Origin: Colwellia polaris
GTDB taxonomy: Bacteria > Pseudomonadota > Gammaproteobacteria > Enterobacterales > Alteromonadaceae
Length of the DNA: 64,000 nt
Assembly: GCF_002104515.1 (NCBI RefSeq)
Contig: NZ_NBOE01000018.1
Coordinates: 1-64,000, forward strand
Direction: 5' to 3'
The notes below the pieces were generated by a model. The model was given only the letters and a program-made list of their open reading frames with translations, ran no database searches and was not told where the DNA came from. The translations under genes were made by a program, and so were the position numbers. Of this stretch, positions 47,573 to 55,732 are shown in pieces (within the stretch, counting starts at the first letter, position 1; every line of letters begins with the position of its first letter).

Positions 47573-47898
47573 AATATCGTTTTAAAATAGGTAATGTTGT
47601 TAATAAATATGTTGTTAATAAATATGTTGTACCTATACAACGAATAGATATAGCAGATTAATGGTTATTCATTTTAAGTTGTTGTTATAAAATATTAAGT
47701 ATCTATTTTGTGGTTAGCTTTTCATGCATTTATTAAACGATTCTTGAAAGGCTGAACAGCTTTGATTTAAAAGTTTTTTTTACCTATTTAGCATATAAAC
47801 TAAAAAAAGGGGTTTTTACAACACTAGGTAAATGATGGCTGTTTAGTATACTATCGGGTCAAATGAGTAAATTATTCCTTCATTAAAAGAGCAATAAA
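47573..47898. other. Gene-free stretch before the ECF sigma gene
   Basis: No credible ORF. It contains a 15-bp tandem repeat (47594-47630) and, near 47847, a TATACT box that could be the -10 of the sigma-factor promoter, though no matching -35 is clear. Otherwise AT-rich. Confidence 0.45.
47594..47630. repeat. 15-bp tandem repeat, 2.5 copies
   Basis: ATGTTGTTAATAAAT twice followed by ATGTTGT. Non-coding. Confidence 0.75.
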
Positions 47899-48429
47899 AT
47901 GGAAAATGAACAACACCTAGCCTTACTTGGGGCTATTGCCCAGGGTGACAAAAAGGCGTTTTCAGAGCTGTATCAATCAACCAGTCAACAGCTTTATGCC
48001 GTGAGTTTGAAAATGCTAACGCGTAAAGAATTAGCCGAAGAAGCACTTCAAGAAGCCTATGTACGTATTTGGCATAATGCCTCTGAATATCGCCAAGGTA
48101 AGGGCAGTGTGCTTACTTGGATGATAAGTATTGTACGGTATCGTGCATTAGATGTTCTTCGCTATAACAAAGTAAGAAAAGAAAGTGAGTTTGATGAAAG
48201 TAATAATTTTGATATCGAAACCATTGAGCAAGTTAGCGATGCTGAGCAATTGTTGTTAGATAAATGCTTACAACAGCTCGATACTCAACAGCGCCAAGCA
48301 ATATACCTTGCTTACTTTAATGGCTGTTCTCATAAAGAGGTGGTTAAACACTTAAATAATCCGTTGGGCACCATTAAAAGTTGGATCAGACGCGGACTTA
48401 TGAGCTTACAAAGTTGTTTAACATCATGA
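47899..48429 (+). CDS. ECF (sigma-70 family) sigma factor
   Basis: The protein is 176 aa. Region 2 spans about residues 20-90 (FSELYQSTSQQLYAVSLKML, EEALQEAYVRIWHNA, TWMISIVRYRALD) and region 4 about 115-170 (LDTQQRQAIYLAYFNGCSHKEV, PLGTIKSWIRRGLMSLQ). It directs RNA polymerase to a small extracytoplasmic-function regulon. The stop overlaps the start of the anti-sigma gene (ATGA). The DUF4331-HupE genes downstream are the obvious regulon candidates. Type resembles RpoE/SigK partners of RskA-like anti-sigmas. Confidence 0.93.
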   Translation: MENEQHLALLGAIAQGDKKAFSELYQSTSQQLYAVSLKMLTRKELAEEALQEAYVRIWHNASEYRQGKGSVLTWMISIVRYRALDVLRYNKVRKESEFDESNNFDIETIEQVSDAEQLLLDKCLQQLDTQQRQAIYLAYFNGCSHKEVVKHLNNPLGTIKSWIRRGLMSLQSCLTS

Positions 48430-49160
48430 ATTATCAATCCGAAAACCTCAAAAACTCACTAGCAGCAGAATATGTTCTTGGTACTTTGCGTGGTCCTGCT
48501 CGTCAACGCTTTCAAAAGCTAATGATGCAACACTCAGCTTTCAGCGAGGCAACTTCAACATGGGAGCAACACTTAAATACTTTAGGCCAAAAACTACCAC
48601 CGGTAACACCGGATAGTTCTGTTTGGCTGCGAATAGAGCAACAATTAGGCTTTACTGACGCGCCAGTTCAAAATAACCAGCCAATAAAAACAAGCGAACA
48701 AACCGTCAGTAAAGTTGTACCAATCACCAAAGCTAGATCTAGAGTGTGGCAAAGTATTGCAGGATTAGCTTCAGCTGCCGCATTAGTTCTTGCTGTACTT
48801 TTAGTTAACCTTGATACAAGCGTTCCAGACACCAAGCAACTTGCTTTGGTAAATAATGAACAAACGCAATTATTATGGGCATTAGAAATAAGTGCAGATA
48901 CTATTAGTGTTCAGGCAACTAAAAGCTTAGTAGCACAAGCCAATGCTGATTATGAATTGTGGATAGTCGCAGCCGATGGCAGAGCACCAATTTCGTTAGG
49001 GCTACTGCCTAAAACAGGTAAGTTAAGCTTAAGTAAGCCAGCAATATTTGACCAAATTGAAATTGCTGCGTTAGCGGTTAGTATAGAGCCACTAGGCGGT
49101 TCACCAAATGGTTCACCCACAACGGTATTATATACTTCTAAGCTTGTCACGCTTTCGTAA
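48426..49160 (+). CDS. Anti-sigma factor, RskA-like
   Basis: The protein is 244 aa. N-terminal anti-sigma domain (AAEYVLGTLRGPARQRFQKLM near 10-30), one membrane helix near 110-130 (IAGLASAAALVLAVLLV), then a periplasmic RskA-type C-terminal domain with YELWIVAADGRAPISLGLLP and a final AVSIEPLGGSPNGSPTTVLY segment. It should hold the sigma factor at the membrane until an envelope signal releases it. The N-terminus lacks the Zn HxxxCxxC motif, as is usual for RskA-like members. ATG 48426 overlaps the sigma stop; an earlier in-frame start inside the sigma gene is rejected. Confidence 0.9.
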   Translation: MNYQSENLKNSLAAEYVLGTLRGPARQRFQKLMMQHSAFSEATSTWEQHLNTLGQKLPPVTPDSSVWLRIEQQLGFTDAPVQNNQPIKTSEQTVSKVVPITKARSRVWQSIAGLASAAALVLAVLLVNLDTSVPDTKQLALVNNEQTQLLWALEISADTISVQATKSLVAQANADYELWIVAADGRAPISLGLLPKTGKLSLSKPAIFDQIEIAALAVSIEPLGGSPNGSPTTVLYTSKLVTLS

Positions 49161-49203
49161 TGCTTAGGTAACACCTAAATAGAGCGGTTTAACAGTAAAT
49201 GCC

Positions 49204-49232
49204 AAAAGCGAAACATTTGTTTCGCTTTTTTT
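49204..49232 (+). terminator. Terminator after the anti-sigma gene
   Basis: AAAAGCGAAACA and TGTTTCGCTTTT, nearly without a loop, followed by T. It separates the sigma pair from the DUF4331 unit, which must therefore have its own promoter. Confidence 0.85.
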
Positions 49233-49608
49233 ATGGCTAGAAATAATATCAAGTTGATTAATTACCTACTCATTTTGCCTGTTTAACATGAATACCTACT
49301 GCGCTATTAAGCTCTTTTTTACAGATTCAGTCCTAGATTATTTCATTAATCTACTTGCTATAACCATGCTATTTAATATTTATAACGACACTTTTCGAGA
49401 TGAATGTTTAGGGTAAAATAATATTAAATTTAAAATATTTTTTATAAGTATTAGTTAACAAAGACTTAGATGAAATAATGGAAGGAAAATATAATTATTT
49501 GAAAAATATATTCATTTTTTTGAATCCAAAAGTGAATTTCAGACGTTTAACTTTATGAGCTTTCAAGAAAGTAACCACTAAGAAGTATAAAATTAAAAAG
49601 GAAACGTC
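49233..49608 (+). promoter_or_regulatory. Leader/promoter region of the DUF4331 unit
   Basis: About 375 bp without ORF between the terminator and the DUF4331 ATG. Very AT-rich; ends with a strong Shine-Dalgarno (AAAAGGAAA). Likely site of an ECF-dependent promoter, but I could not identify a convincing -35/-10 pair. Confidence 0.4.
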
Positions 49609-51201
49609 ATGAAAAAATTTAAAATAACGCTGATTACCTCGGTAATCATGAGTGCTACCTTGTCTCAAGCTGTTTCAGCATCGAGTCATCGTGAAGCACC
49701 TAATCTTACGCGTATGCCTACAGTAGATTCCACAGATTTTTACGCATTCAATAGTTACGAAGAAGGTCGCGGTGATTACGTCACATTAATTGCAAACTAT
49801 ATTCCCCTACAAGACGCTTATGGTGGACCTAACTACTTTGCTATGGATCCGGCAGCATCTTATGATATTCATATTGATAACGATGGTGATGCTGTTGAAG
49901 ATATTACTTTTAGCTTTAACTTCAGCCAAATGTTAGGTAACAATAATGCCGGTATAGCCTTAATGGTTGGCCCTGAAGGTGAACAAAAGTCGGTTGGTGT
50001 GCCACTTAAAAACGTAGGTGGCATTAGTATGGCAGACCAAGCTGCAGCCAACTTCTCTGAAAGCTATACCGTTAAAATGACTTCCGGCCCAATGGCAACT
50101 GGCACTAGCGTAAGTGTTACAAATACTACCTCTGGTGGCGCGAGCTTTGCTAAACCTTTAGATTACATTGGTAATAAAACATTCAGTAGTGCACAGCAGT
50201 ACATGGCTTATGCGAATAGTCATATCTATTCAGCGGCTATTCCGGGTTGTGACGCTCCTGCCAAAGTTTTTGTTGGTCAACGCAAAGATGCTTTTACTGT
50301 TAACTTAGGTCGCGTATTTGATTTAGTAAATTTTGTGCCTGTTGAAGGTGATAGTGCTCCAGGTGCGGGTGATGCTGCTGGTTTTCCTGGCGGTATTACA
50401 CAATCAGCAATGAATGATGACTTAGCTGACAAAAATGTTACTAGTATTGCCATTGAAGTACCTACTGCTTGTTTAACGGGCGATGGTAATGGTGTAATTG
50501 GTAGCTGGACTTCAGCAAGTTTACCGCAAGCGAGAATTTTAAACCCAAATGCTAGCTTCGATAAAACTGAAGTAAACGGTGGAGCAATGACACAAGTTTC
50601 GCGTCTTGGTTCTCCATTGGTTAATGAGTTAGTTATTGGTATTGCCGATAAAGATAAGTTTTCTACGTCGCACCCAAGTAATGATGGCCAGTTTGCTGAT
50701 TATGTAACACACCCAACCTTGCCTGAGTTGCTAAATATCTTATTTAAAGATGCGGTTAATACCACACTTAATGCCAATATCGAAACACTTGCACCAACTA
50801 ACTTTCCGCGTGTTGATTTAGTTACAGCATTTTTAACCGGCTTTCCTGGCGTGAATCAAATGTCGACTGTAACTGCTTCTGAAATGTTACGTTTAAATAC
50901 TGGAATCGCAGCCGTTTCTGCTGATATGCAGTCATCGTTTGGTGTTGCGGGTGATGACTTAGCCGGCTTCCCAAATGGTCGTCGTCCAGGTGATGATGTG
51001 GTAGATATTGCGCTTCGTGTAGTAATGGGACGTTTATGTTATCCAATTCCAGTTAACGGCACCGATACTGATTTAGGCTTGTGTGCGCCTGAAGATGCAA
51101 GCGTTGGTAACGTACCATTTACAGATGGAGCCCCAAGTAATGCTTCTATGATAGGAACAAGTTTTCCTTACTTAGCCATGCCATTACCTGGTTCTGAATA
51201 A
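49609..51201 (+). CDS. DUF4331 family secreted protein
   Basis: The protein is 530 aa with a signal peptide (...SQAVSA). The mature protein begins SSHREAPNLTRMPTVDSTDFYAF, the typical DUF4331 opening, with further family segments IHIDNDGDAVEDITFSF (near 85-100), NKTFSSAQQYMAYANSHIYSA (near 188-210), FVGQRKDAFTVNLGRVFDLVNF (near 224-245) and a final GRRPGDDVVDIALRVVMGRLCY. The fold is beta-rich and the acidic Asp/Gly segments suggest calcium binding. Function unknown. First gene of a four-gene unit; 8 nt to the next. Confidence 0.9.
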   Translation: MKKFKITLITSVIMSATLSQAVSASSHREAPNLTRMPTVDSTDFYAFNSYEEGRGDYVTLIANYIPLQDAYGGPNYFAMDPAASYDIHIDNDGDAVEDITFSFNFSQMLGNNNAGIALMVGPEGEQKSVGVPLKNVGGISMADQAAANFSESYTVKMTSGPMATGTSVSVTNTTSGGASFAKPLDYIGNKTFSSAQQYMAYANSHIYSAAIPGCDAPAKVFVGQRKDAFTVNLGRVFDLVNFVPVEGDSAPGAGDAAGFPGGITQSAMNDDLADKNVTSIAIEVPTACLTGDGNGVIGSWTSASLPQARILNPNASFDKTEVNGGAMTQVSRLGSPLVNELVIGIADKDKFSTSHPSNDGQFADYVTHPTLPELLNILFKDAVNTTLNANIETLAPTNFPRVDLVTAFLTGFPGVNQMSTVTASEMLRLNTGIAAVSADMQSSFGVAGDDLAGFPNGRRPGDDVVDIALRVVMGRLCYPIPVNGTDTDLGLCAPEDASVGNVPFTDGAPSNASMIGTSFPYLAMPLPGSE

Positions 51202-51209
51202 GGATCACT

Positions 51210-51749
51210 ATGATGAATTATAGTAAACACAATACGGCATTGAACACTAATGCACGTCGTCCACTTAAATTATTGAGCTTAAGCTTGGGGGCAATAATAG
51301 TGCTTGCCGGCTGTAACAATGATGATAAAGCTGAAACACCTAATACAGCGCCCACTACAATAACGGTTGATCTGATCACGCAAACAGAAACATCTATTAC
51401 TGATTTGTTAAGTGCTGATGATGCTGATGGCGATATTTTGACCTTTAGTTTAGATCAACAAGCGATGTTAGGGGTTGTAACCATTGCTGAAAATGGTGGT
51501 TTTATTTACCAGCCTAATGACGAAGTTACTGGTAGTGACAGTTTTACTTTTGCAGTAACCGATGGCGTAAATACACCGGTTACTGGCACCGTTAATATTA
51601 CCATTGAAGCGCTAGTAGTATCTTTTGATACATCGAGTCGTGCAGCTTTTAATCAGCAGCCAACAGATAAACCACTATCGACAAATGGTCGAGTGTTTAT
51701 TCAAGATGTTGAAGATCCAACAGCTTACGACGACATACTCTCTCAGTAA
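51210..51749 (+). CDS. Ig-like repeat lipoprotein
   Basis: The protein is 179 aa. Lipoprotein signal with lipobox LAGC (Cys near residue 35), then one tandem-95/Ig-like repeat (LLSADDADGDILTFSL, FIYQPNDEVTGSDSFTFAVTDG) and a short C-terminal tail (NGRVFIQDVEDPTAYDDILSQ). It resembles single repeats of the giant lipoprotein at 2661. Surface or periplasmic anchor role inferred. Translationally close to DUF4331 (8 nt) with AAGGA overlapping the upstream stop. Confidence 0.82.
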   Translation: MMNYSKHNTALNTNARRPLKLLSLSLGAIIVLAGCNNDDKAETPNTAPTTITVDLITQTETSITDLLSADDADGDILTFSLDQQAMLGVVTIAENGGFIYQPNDEVTGSDSFTFAVTDGVNTPVTGTVNITIEALVVSFDTSSRAAFNQQPTDKPLSTNGRVFIQDVEDPTAYDDILSQ

Positions 51750-51785
51750 TATCGAGCTTGACTGCGCCAAGGAAGGCGCCCTTTT

Positions 51786-52931
51786 ATGGATGAAAATATG
51801 CCAATGCAAATGTTTACCAATTACACCATTAAAACGCAGAAAACCAACCTTAAAAGTAAGTTAAGAAGTTGTGGAATAATTCGCTTTAAAAACGTATTTA
51901 TCTTGGCTTTTTTATTTATTACGTCTCCAGTATTTTCCGAAAGTTATATTCCTAAATCAGAACAAAGTATTGTTGCTAAATGGACAGTGCCTAAACCGGC
52001 AAAGCAACCGAAAGTTTTTATCGCTCAACTCATTAAAGATGCCAGTAAACCAGGCTTAGCGAGTCGATATTATGGTCGAGCAAGTGCACTAATTAAGCCT
52101 TTGCTAGCTGCAAGCCCTAATGATGTAGAACTACAGTTTTATTCAGCAACAGTACTTCAGCATTATCATCAATTTGACCAAGCGCAGCAGTTGCTTACTC
52201 AAATACTACAACAACAGCCAAGTCATATCAGCGCTTGGCTAATGAAAGCCAATATTCACATGGTACAAGGCGATTTAGCCGCAGCGAGAAAAGCCTGTGT
52301 GCAAGCATTAGGTCAAGGCGGCCTTTTTGTCAGTACAGTTTGTGTATTAGAAGTTAATGCGGAGCAAGGTCAGGTTGAGCAGAGTTACCAGCAGTTAAAA
52401 CATGTTGTTAGTGTTGCAGGCGATATTCCACATGAAGAGAATATCTGGCTTAAGCAAATCTTGGCTGATTTAGCGCAGCGACAACAGTTGACGCAACAGG
52501 CAAACGCGCATTTAGCCGGTTATCCGTTAACAGAAATGCCAGTAAGTTATTTAGCTTTATGGGCCGATATTCAGTTGTCTGAACAACAAAACAATTCGGT
52601 ATTAAATACCCTTGGCCCTATAGTTTTAAACAGTGACAGTTTTGATGATGCTTTATTGTTACGACTCGCTTTAGCAGAAAAAAATATTAATCTCAGTGGT
52701 AACTCGATAAACACTATTTGGAAAAATAGATTAAAGCAACGAATCGACATACGTTTAAAGCGCAACGACACCGCACACGCAGCAGACATTGCTCGTTATT
52801 ACTTAGATATTAAGCCGGATCAAAGTAAAGCGCTTTACTGGGCAGAAATTAATTGGCAACAAGCGAAATTACACACTGATAAGCGTATTCTTGAACGGGC
52901 AAAAACAGCGCAAAAATCGAGCAATATTTAA
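51786..52931 (+). CDS. TPR-repeat secreted/periplasmic protein
   Basis: The protein is 381 aa. A basic N-terminal stretch of about 30 residues precedes a hydrophobic export segment (FILAFLFITSPVFSES). About seven TPR-like helical pairs follow (for example ALIKPLLAASPNDVELQFYSATVLQHYHQFDQAQQLL and the next LTQILQQQPSHISAWLMKANIHMVQGDLAAARKAC). Role as a protein-interaction scaffold is inferred. A small GCGCC...GGCGC hairpin precedes the ATG and could hold the AAGGAAGG Shine-Dalgarno in its loop. Ends 55 bp before the hupE-like gene. Confidence 0.78.
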   Translation: MDENMPMQMFTNYTIKTQKTNLKSKLRSCGIIRFKNVFILAFLFITSPVFSESYIPKSEQSIVAKWTVPKPAKQPKVFIAQLIKDASKPGLASRYYGRASALIKPLLAASPNDVELQFYSATVLQHYHQFDQAQQLLTQILQQQPSHISAWLMKANIHMVQGDLAAARKACVQALGQGGLFVSTVCVLEVNAEQGQVEQSYQQLKHVVSVAGDIPHEENIWLKQILADLAQRQQLTQQANAHLAGYPLTEMPVSYLALWADIQLSEQQNNSVLNTLGPIVLNSDSFDDALLLRLALAEKNINLSGNSINTIWKNRLKQRIDIRLKRNDTAHAADIARYYLDIKPDQSKALYWAEINWQQAKLHTDKRILERAKTAQKSSNI

Positions 52932-52986
52932 TAACGGCAAACACCATAAACATGTTAACAGTTAAAATTAGGATAGTGAGTAAACT

Positions 52987-54096
52987 ATGTCGAAGTGGTT
53001 AAAAATAAGCTTAGTGCTAGTATCGTTTTTATTGAGCCATGTCGTTGCCGCTCATCAATTAAGTACCAGTTACATTATTGCGAAAATGGACGATACCGGC
53101 CGCATTAATGGCCAATGGCAATTAAGCTTAACCGATTTGGAATTAGCGGTAGGTTTAGACCTAAATGCCAATGGCGAGTTAACATGGGGAGAAGTTAAAG
53201 GTAGTCAAACTAACATTGCTAGTTACTTAGCAGAGCATTTAAAACTTAGTCGCGATAACCTTTCATGTAACCTCAGTTTTGGGGTGGTAGAGCGCTTGCA
53301 AGATCATGCCAACGAAGCTTTTGCAGTTACCGATTTTTCAGGGCAATGCGCCATTAGTGGCCCACTAAATGTTAAATACAGTGCGATATTCGCATTAGAT
53401 AGTAGCCATGAAGTTATCCTTAATGTTGGCGATGCCAGTAATTCACACAGTTTTGTTTTAGACGATACCACTCGAGAAATAAGCCTAGATATAAAAGCGG
53501 GTAGTTGGCAAACCACTTTCACTCAATTCGTTTATCAAGGCATGATTCATATTTGGATAGGAATAGATCATATTCTTTTCCTACTCGCATTATTATTGCC
53601 GGCAGTATTGCACCGAAAAAATAATCAGTGGCAAGCCATTGAAAGTGTTAAACCTATTTTAACGCATACGGTTTGGATTATTAGCGCGTTCACACTAGCA
53701 CACTCGCTAACGTTAACAGCTACGGCATTAGGTTGGTTAACGCCAAGCAGTCGTTGGGTAGAGCTTGGCATTGCGGTTTCGGTATTGTTTGCGGCAATAA
53801 ATAATATAAAGCCTGTTGTTTTAAAGTTAGCTTGGTTAACTTTCGCCTTTGGTTTATTGCACGGTATGGGGTTTGCTGGAGTATTAGGTGAACTAGGTTT
53901 ACCGGCTGATCAACAACTGTTAAGCATTTTAGCCTTTAATTTAGGAGTTGAAATAGGGCAACTAGCGATATTGGTAATTTTGCTACCGATTTTGATCTTA
54001 CTGCGTAACAACAAAGTTTATAGTAAAGCTATTATGCGTGCTGGCTCTTTATTAATAGCCTTTATGGCAATTCAATGGATTATAGAACGTTGGTAA
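52987..54096 (+). CDS. HupE/UreJ-family membrane protein
   Basis: The protein is 369 aa with a signal peptide (...HVVAAHQ), a periplasmic beta-rich N-terminal half (about 25-175, starting HQLSTSYIIAKMDDTG), then six or seven membrane helices with the HupE/UreJ signature HIWIGIDHILFLLALLLPA near 190 and FGLLHGMGFAGVLGELGL near 290. Family members are put forward as nickel/cobalt permeases of hydrogenase or urease loci, but neither enzyme is nearby, and these long forms are widespread with no proven role. Last gene of the DUF4331 unit. Confidence 0.88.
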   Translation: MSKWLKISLVLVSFLLSHVVAAHQLSTSYIIAKMDDTGRINGQWQLSLTDLELAVGLDLNANGELTWGEVKGSQTNIASYLAEHLKLSRDNLSCNLSFGVVERLQDHANEAFAVTDFSGQCAISGPLNVKYSAIFALDSSHEVILNVGDASNSHSFVLDDTTREISLDIKAGSWQTTFTQFVYQGMIHIWIGIDHILFLLALLLPAVLHRKNNQWQAIESVKPILTHTVWIISAFTLAHSLTLTATALGWLTPSSRWVELGIAVSVLFAAINNIKPVVLKLAWLTFAFGLLHGMGFAGVLGELGLPADQQLLSILAFNLGVEIGQLAILVILLPILILLRNNKVYSKAIMRAGSLLIAFMAIQWIIERW

Positions 54097-54328
54097 CTTT
54101 CTAATGCTAGCGGGCAGTTAAACACGATATAACGAGAATAGCGAGATAAGTACTACATAAGTAAAACACGATTTTGCACGGCAATAAGTGCAGAAAACAA
54201 CATAATATGCGCTCGGTTATTAGGGCTAACAATCAGCATAAATAGCATTGCAGAGCATTTAAAAAGAATTAAACAATGAGTCTGCTTGGTCTAAAATTGA
54301 ATATTGAACGACAAGCGTATTAATTAAA

Positions 54329-54362
54329 AAAGCCCTAGTTAATTTAATAACTAGGGCTTTTT
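54329..54362. terminator. Bidirectional terminator between hupE-like gene and fur
   Basis: AAAGCCCTAGTTA and TAACTAGGGCTTT with an ATTTAA-type loop, A run before and T run after. Serves fur on the minus strand and probably the upstream plus-strand genes. Confidence 0.88.
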
Positions 54363-54383
54363 ATTTATAGGGTATTTACGGTT

Positions 54384-54827
54384 TTAAAACTGGGCTTTAC
54401 GGTATGCTTCACAAGCTTCTTCGTCTTCACATTCACCATATAGGTATAAACTATGGTTAGTGAGCTTAATTTTATGCAACTTAGCAACATCTTCTTGTCG
54501 CTGTTCAATAACGTCATCTTCAAACTCAACAACTTTACCGCATTTAAGGCAAACAAGATGATCATGATGTTTCTTATGGCTAAGCTCGAATACTGACTTA
54601 CCACCTTCAAAATGATGACGAGTTACTATACCGGCATCATCAAATTGGTTTAATACGCGGTAAACCGTTGCTAAGCCAATTTCTTCGTTTTGCTCAAGCA
54701 AAATTTTATATACGTCTTCTGCGCTTATGTGTTGATTATTTGGGTTTTGTAAAATAGCCAAAATTTTAATGCGCGGCAGAGTAATTTTGAGTCCGGCTCT
54801 TTTTAGTTCTTCATTTTGTTCAGGCAT
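54384..54827 (-). CDS. fur: Ferric uptake regulator Fur
   Basis: The protein is 147 aa, the usual Fur length. N-terminal winged helix (GLKITLPRIKILAILQ, IGLATVYRVLNQFDDAGIV) and C-terminal metal/dimer domain with HHFEGGKSVFELSHKKHHDHLVC, LKCGKVVEF (Cys pair) and a final CEDEEAC pair. Iron-dependent repressor of iron uptake. Same strand as fldA, ybfE and ybfF, as in enteric bacteria, but separated from fldA by about 4 kb here. I see no clear Fur box at its own promoter. Confidence 0.96.
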   Translation of the reverse strand: MPEQNEELKRAGLKITLPRIKILAILQNPNNQHISAEDVYKILLEQNEEIGLATVYRVLNQFDDAGIVTRHHFEGGKSVFELSHKKHHDHLVCLKCGKVVEFEDDVIEQRQEDVAKLHKIKLTNHSLYLYGECEDEEACEAYRKAQF

Positions 54828-55038
54828 TAATTTTTATCTCTACATCGGCGTTCAATTTAGGGAAAATTATAGGGTGTTATGAGTTTGGTTTAAAGAGCTA
54901 GTTGTAAATGATTAACTCTTTTACTGGTTTTATTGAGCTGAAACGTCATAATGCCCGTCAGAATTGAACAGTCTAGCATAATAAACCATACGGTTTATAT
55001 GGGTAATAAAATTTATAAAGGGTTTTCAAGGTAGTTAT

Positions 55039-55488
55039 ATGTTTAAAAAAGCTTGGCAAATGAAATTATTATTAAATCTTTGGCCGCCATTTCTATTTAC
55101 AGGTATTCGTGTTTTAGACGTTTCAGAAGATTTTCGTAAAGCCAAAGTGCGTTTAAAGCTTAGTATGTTTAACCAAAATGCTGTTGGTGTGCATTTTGGC
55201 GGCTCGTTATATGCGATGACAGATCCCTTTTGTATGTTATTGGTTATGTCGCGCTTAGGAAAAGATTATGTTGTGTGGGATAAGTCTGCCGATATTGACT
55301 ACATTAAGCCTGGTAAGGGTACCGTTACCGCAGAATTTCTGATTACCGATGCTTTTATTGATGATATTTTGGCTAACACAGCGCAAGGTGAAAAGTATCT
55401 ACCTCAAATTCCGGTTTATGTTAAAGATGAGCAAGGCGAAGTTGTGGCTAAGCTTAACCGAACCATTTATATTCGACGTAAAAAATAG
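55039..55488 (+). CDS. DUF4442 hotdog-fold thioesterase-like protein
   Basis: The protein is 149 aa with one hotdog domain: LWPPFLFTGIRVLDVSEDFRKAKVRLKLS at the start, the conserved GVHFGGSLYAMTDPFCMLL segment near 54-72, and TAEFLITDAFIDDILA later. DUF4442 proteins are related to acyl-CoA thioesterases (YiiD/PaaI type); substrate unknown. Start ATG with AAGG upstream. Its own promoter faces fur. Confidence 0.82.
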   Translation: MFKKAWQMKLLLNLWPPFLFTGIRVLDVSEDFRKAKVRLKLSMFNQNAVGVHFGGSLYAMTDPFCMLLVMSRLGKDYVVWDKSADIDYIKPGKGTVTAEFLITDAFIDDILANTAQGEKYLPQIPVYVKDEQGEVVAKLNRTIYIRRKK

Positions 55489-55732
55489 CGACGATGTGTT
55501 TTATTTTTCCTGCCACCTTATGCTAATAAATTTAATTGTATAATCAATAAGTACAGACTAATCGTTAAAATACCTTCTACATAATAACGCCAATATCGAT
55601 TGGGTATTGGCTGTTCAACTTTTGAAGCTTATTTGATTTACTTCAGATAAAAAATTTCCCCGCTAAATAGATGAAATATAGTTTTTTAGGCTTTACACTA
55701 GATTTATCATTTCACCTTTTTTGATGTGACAC

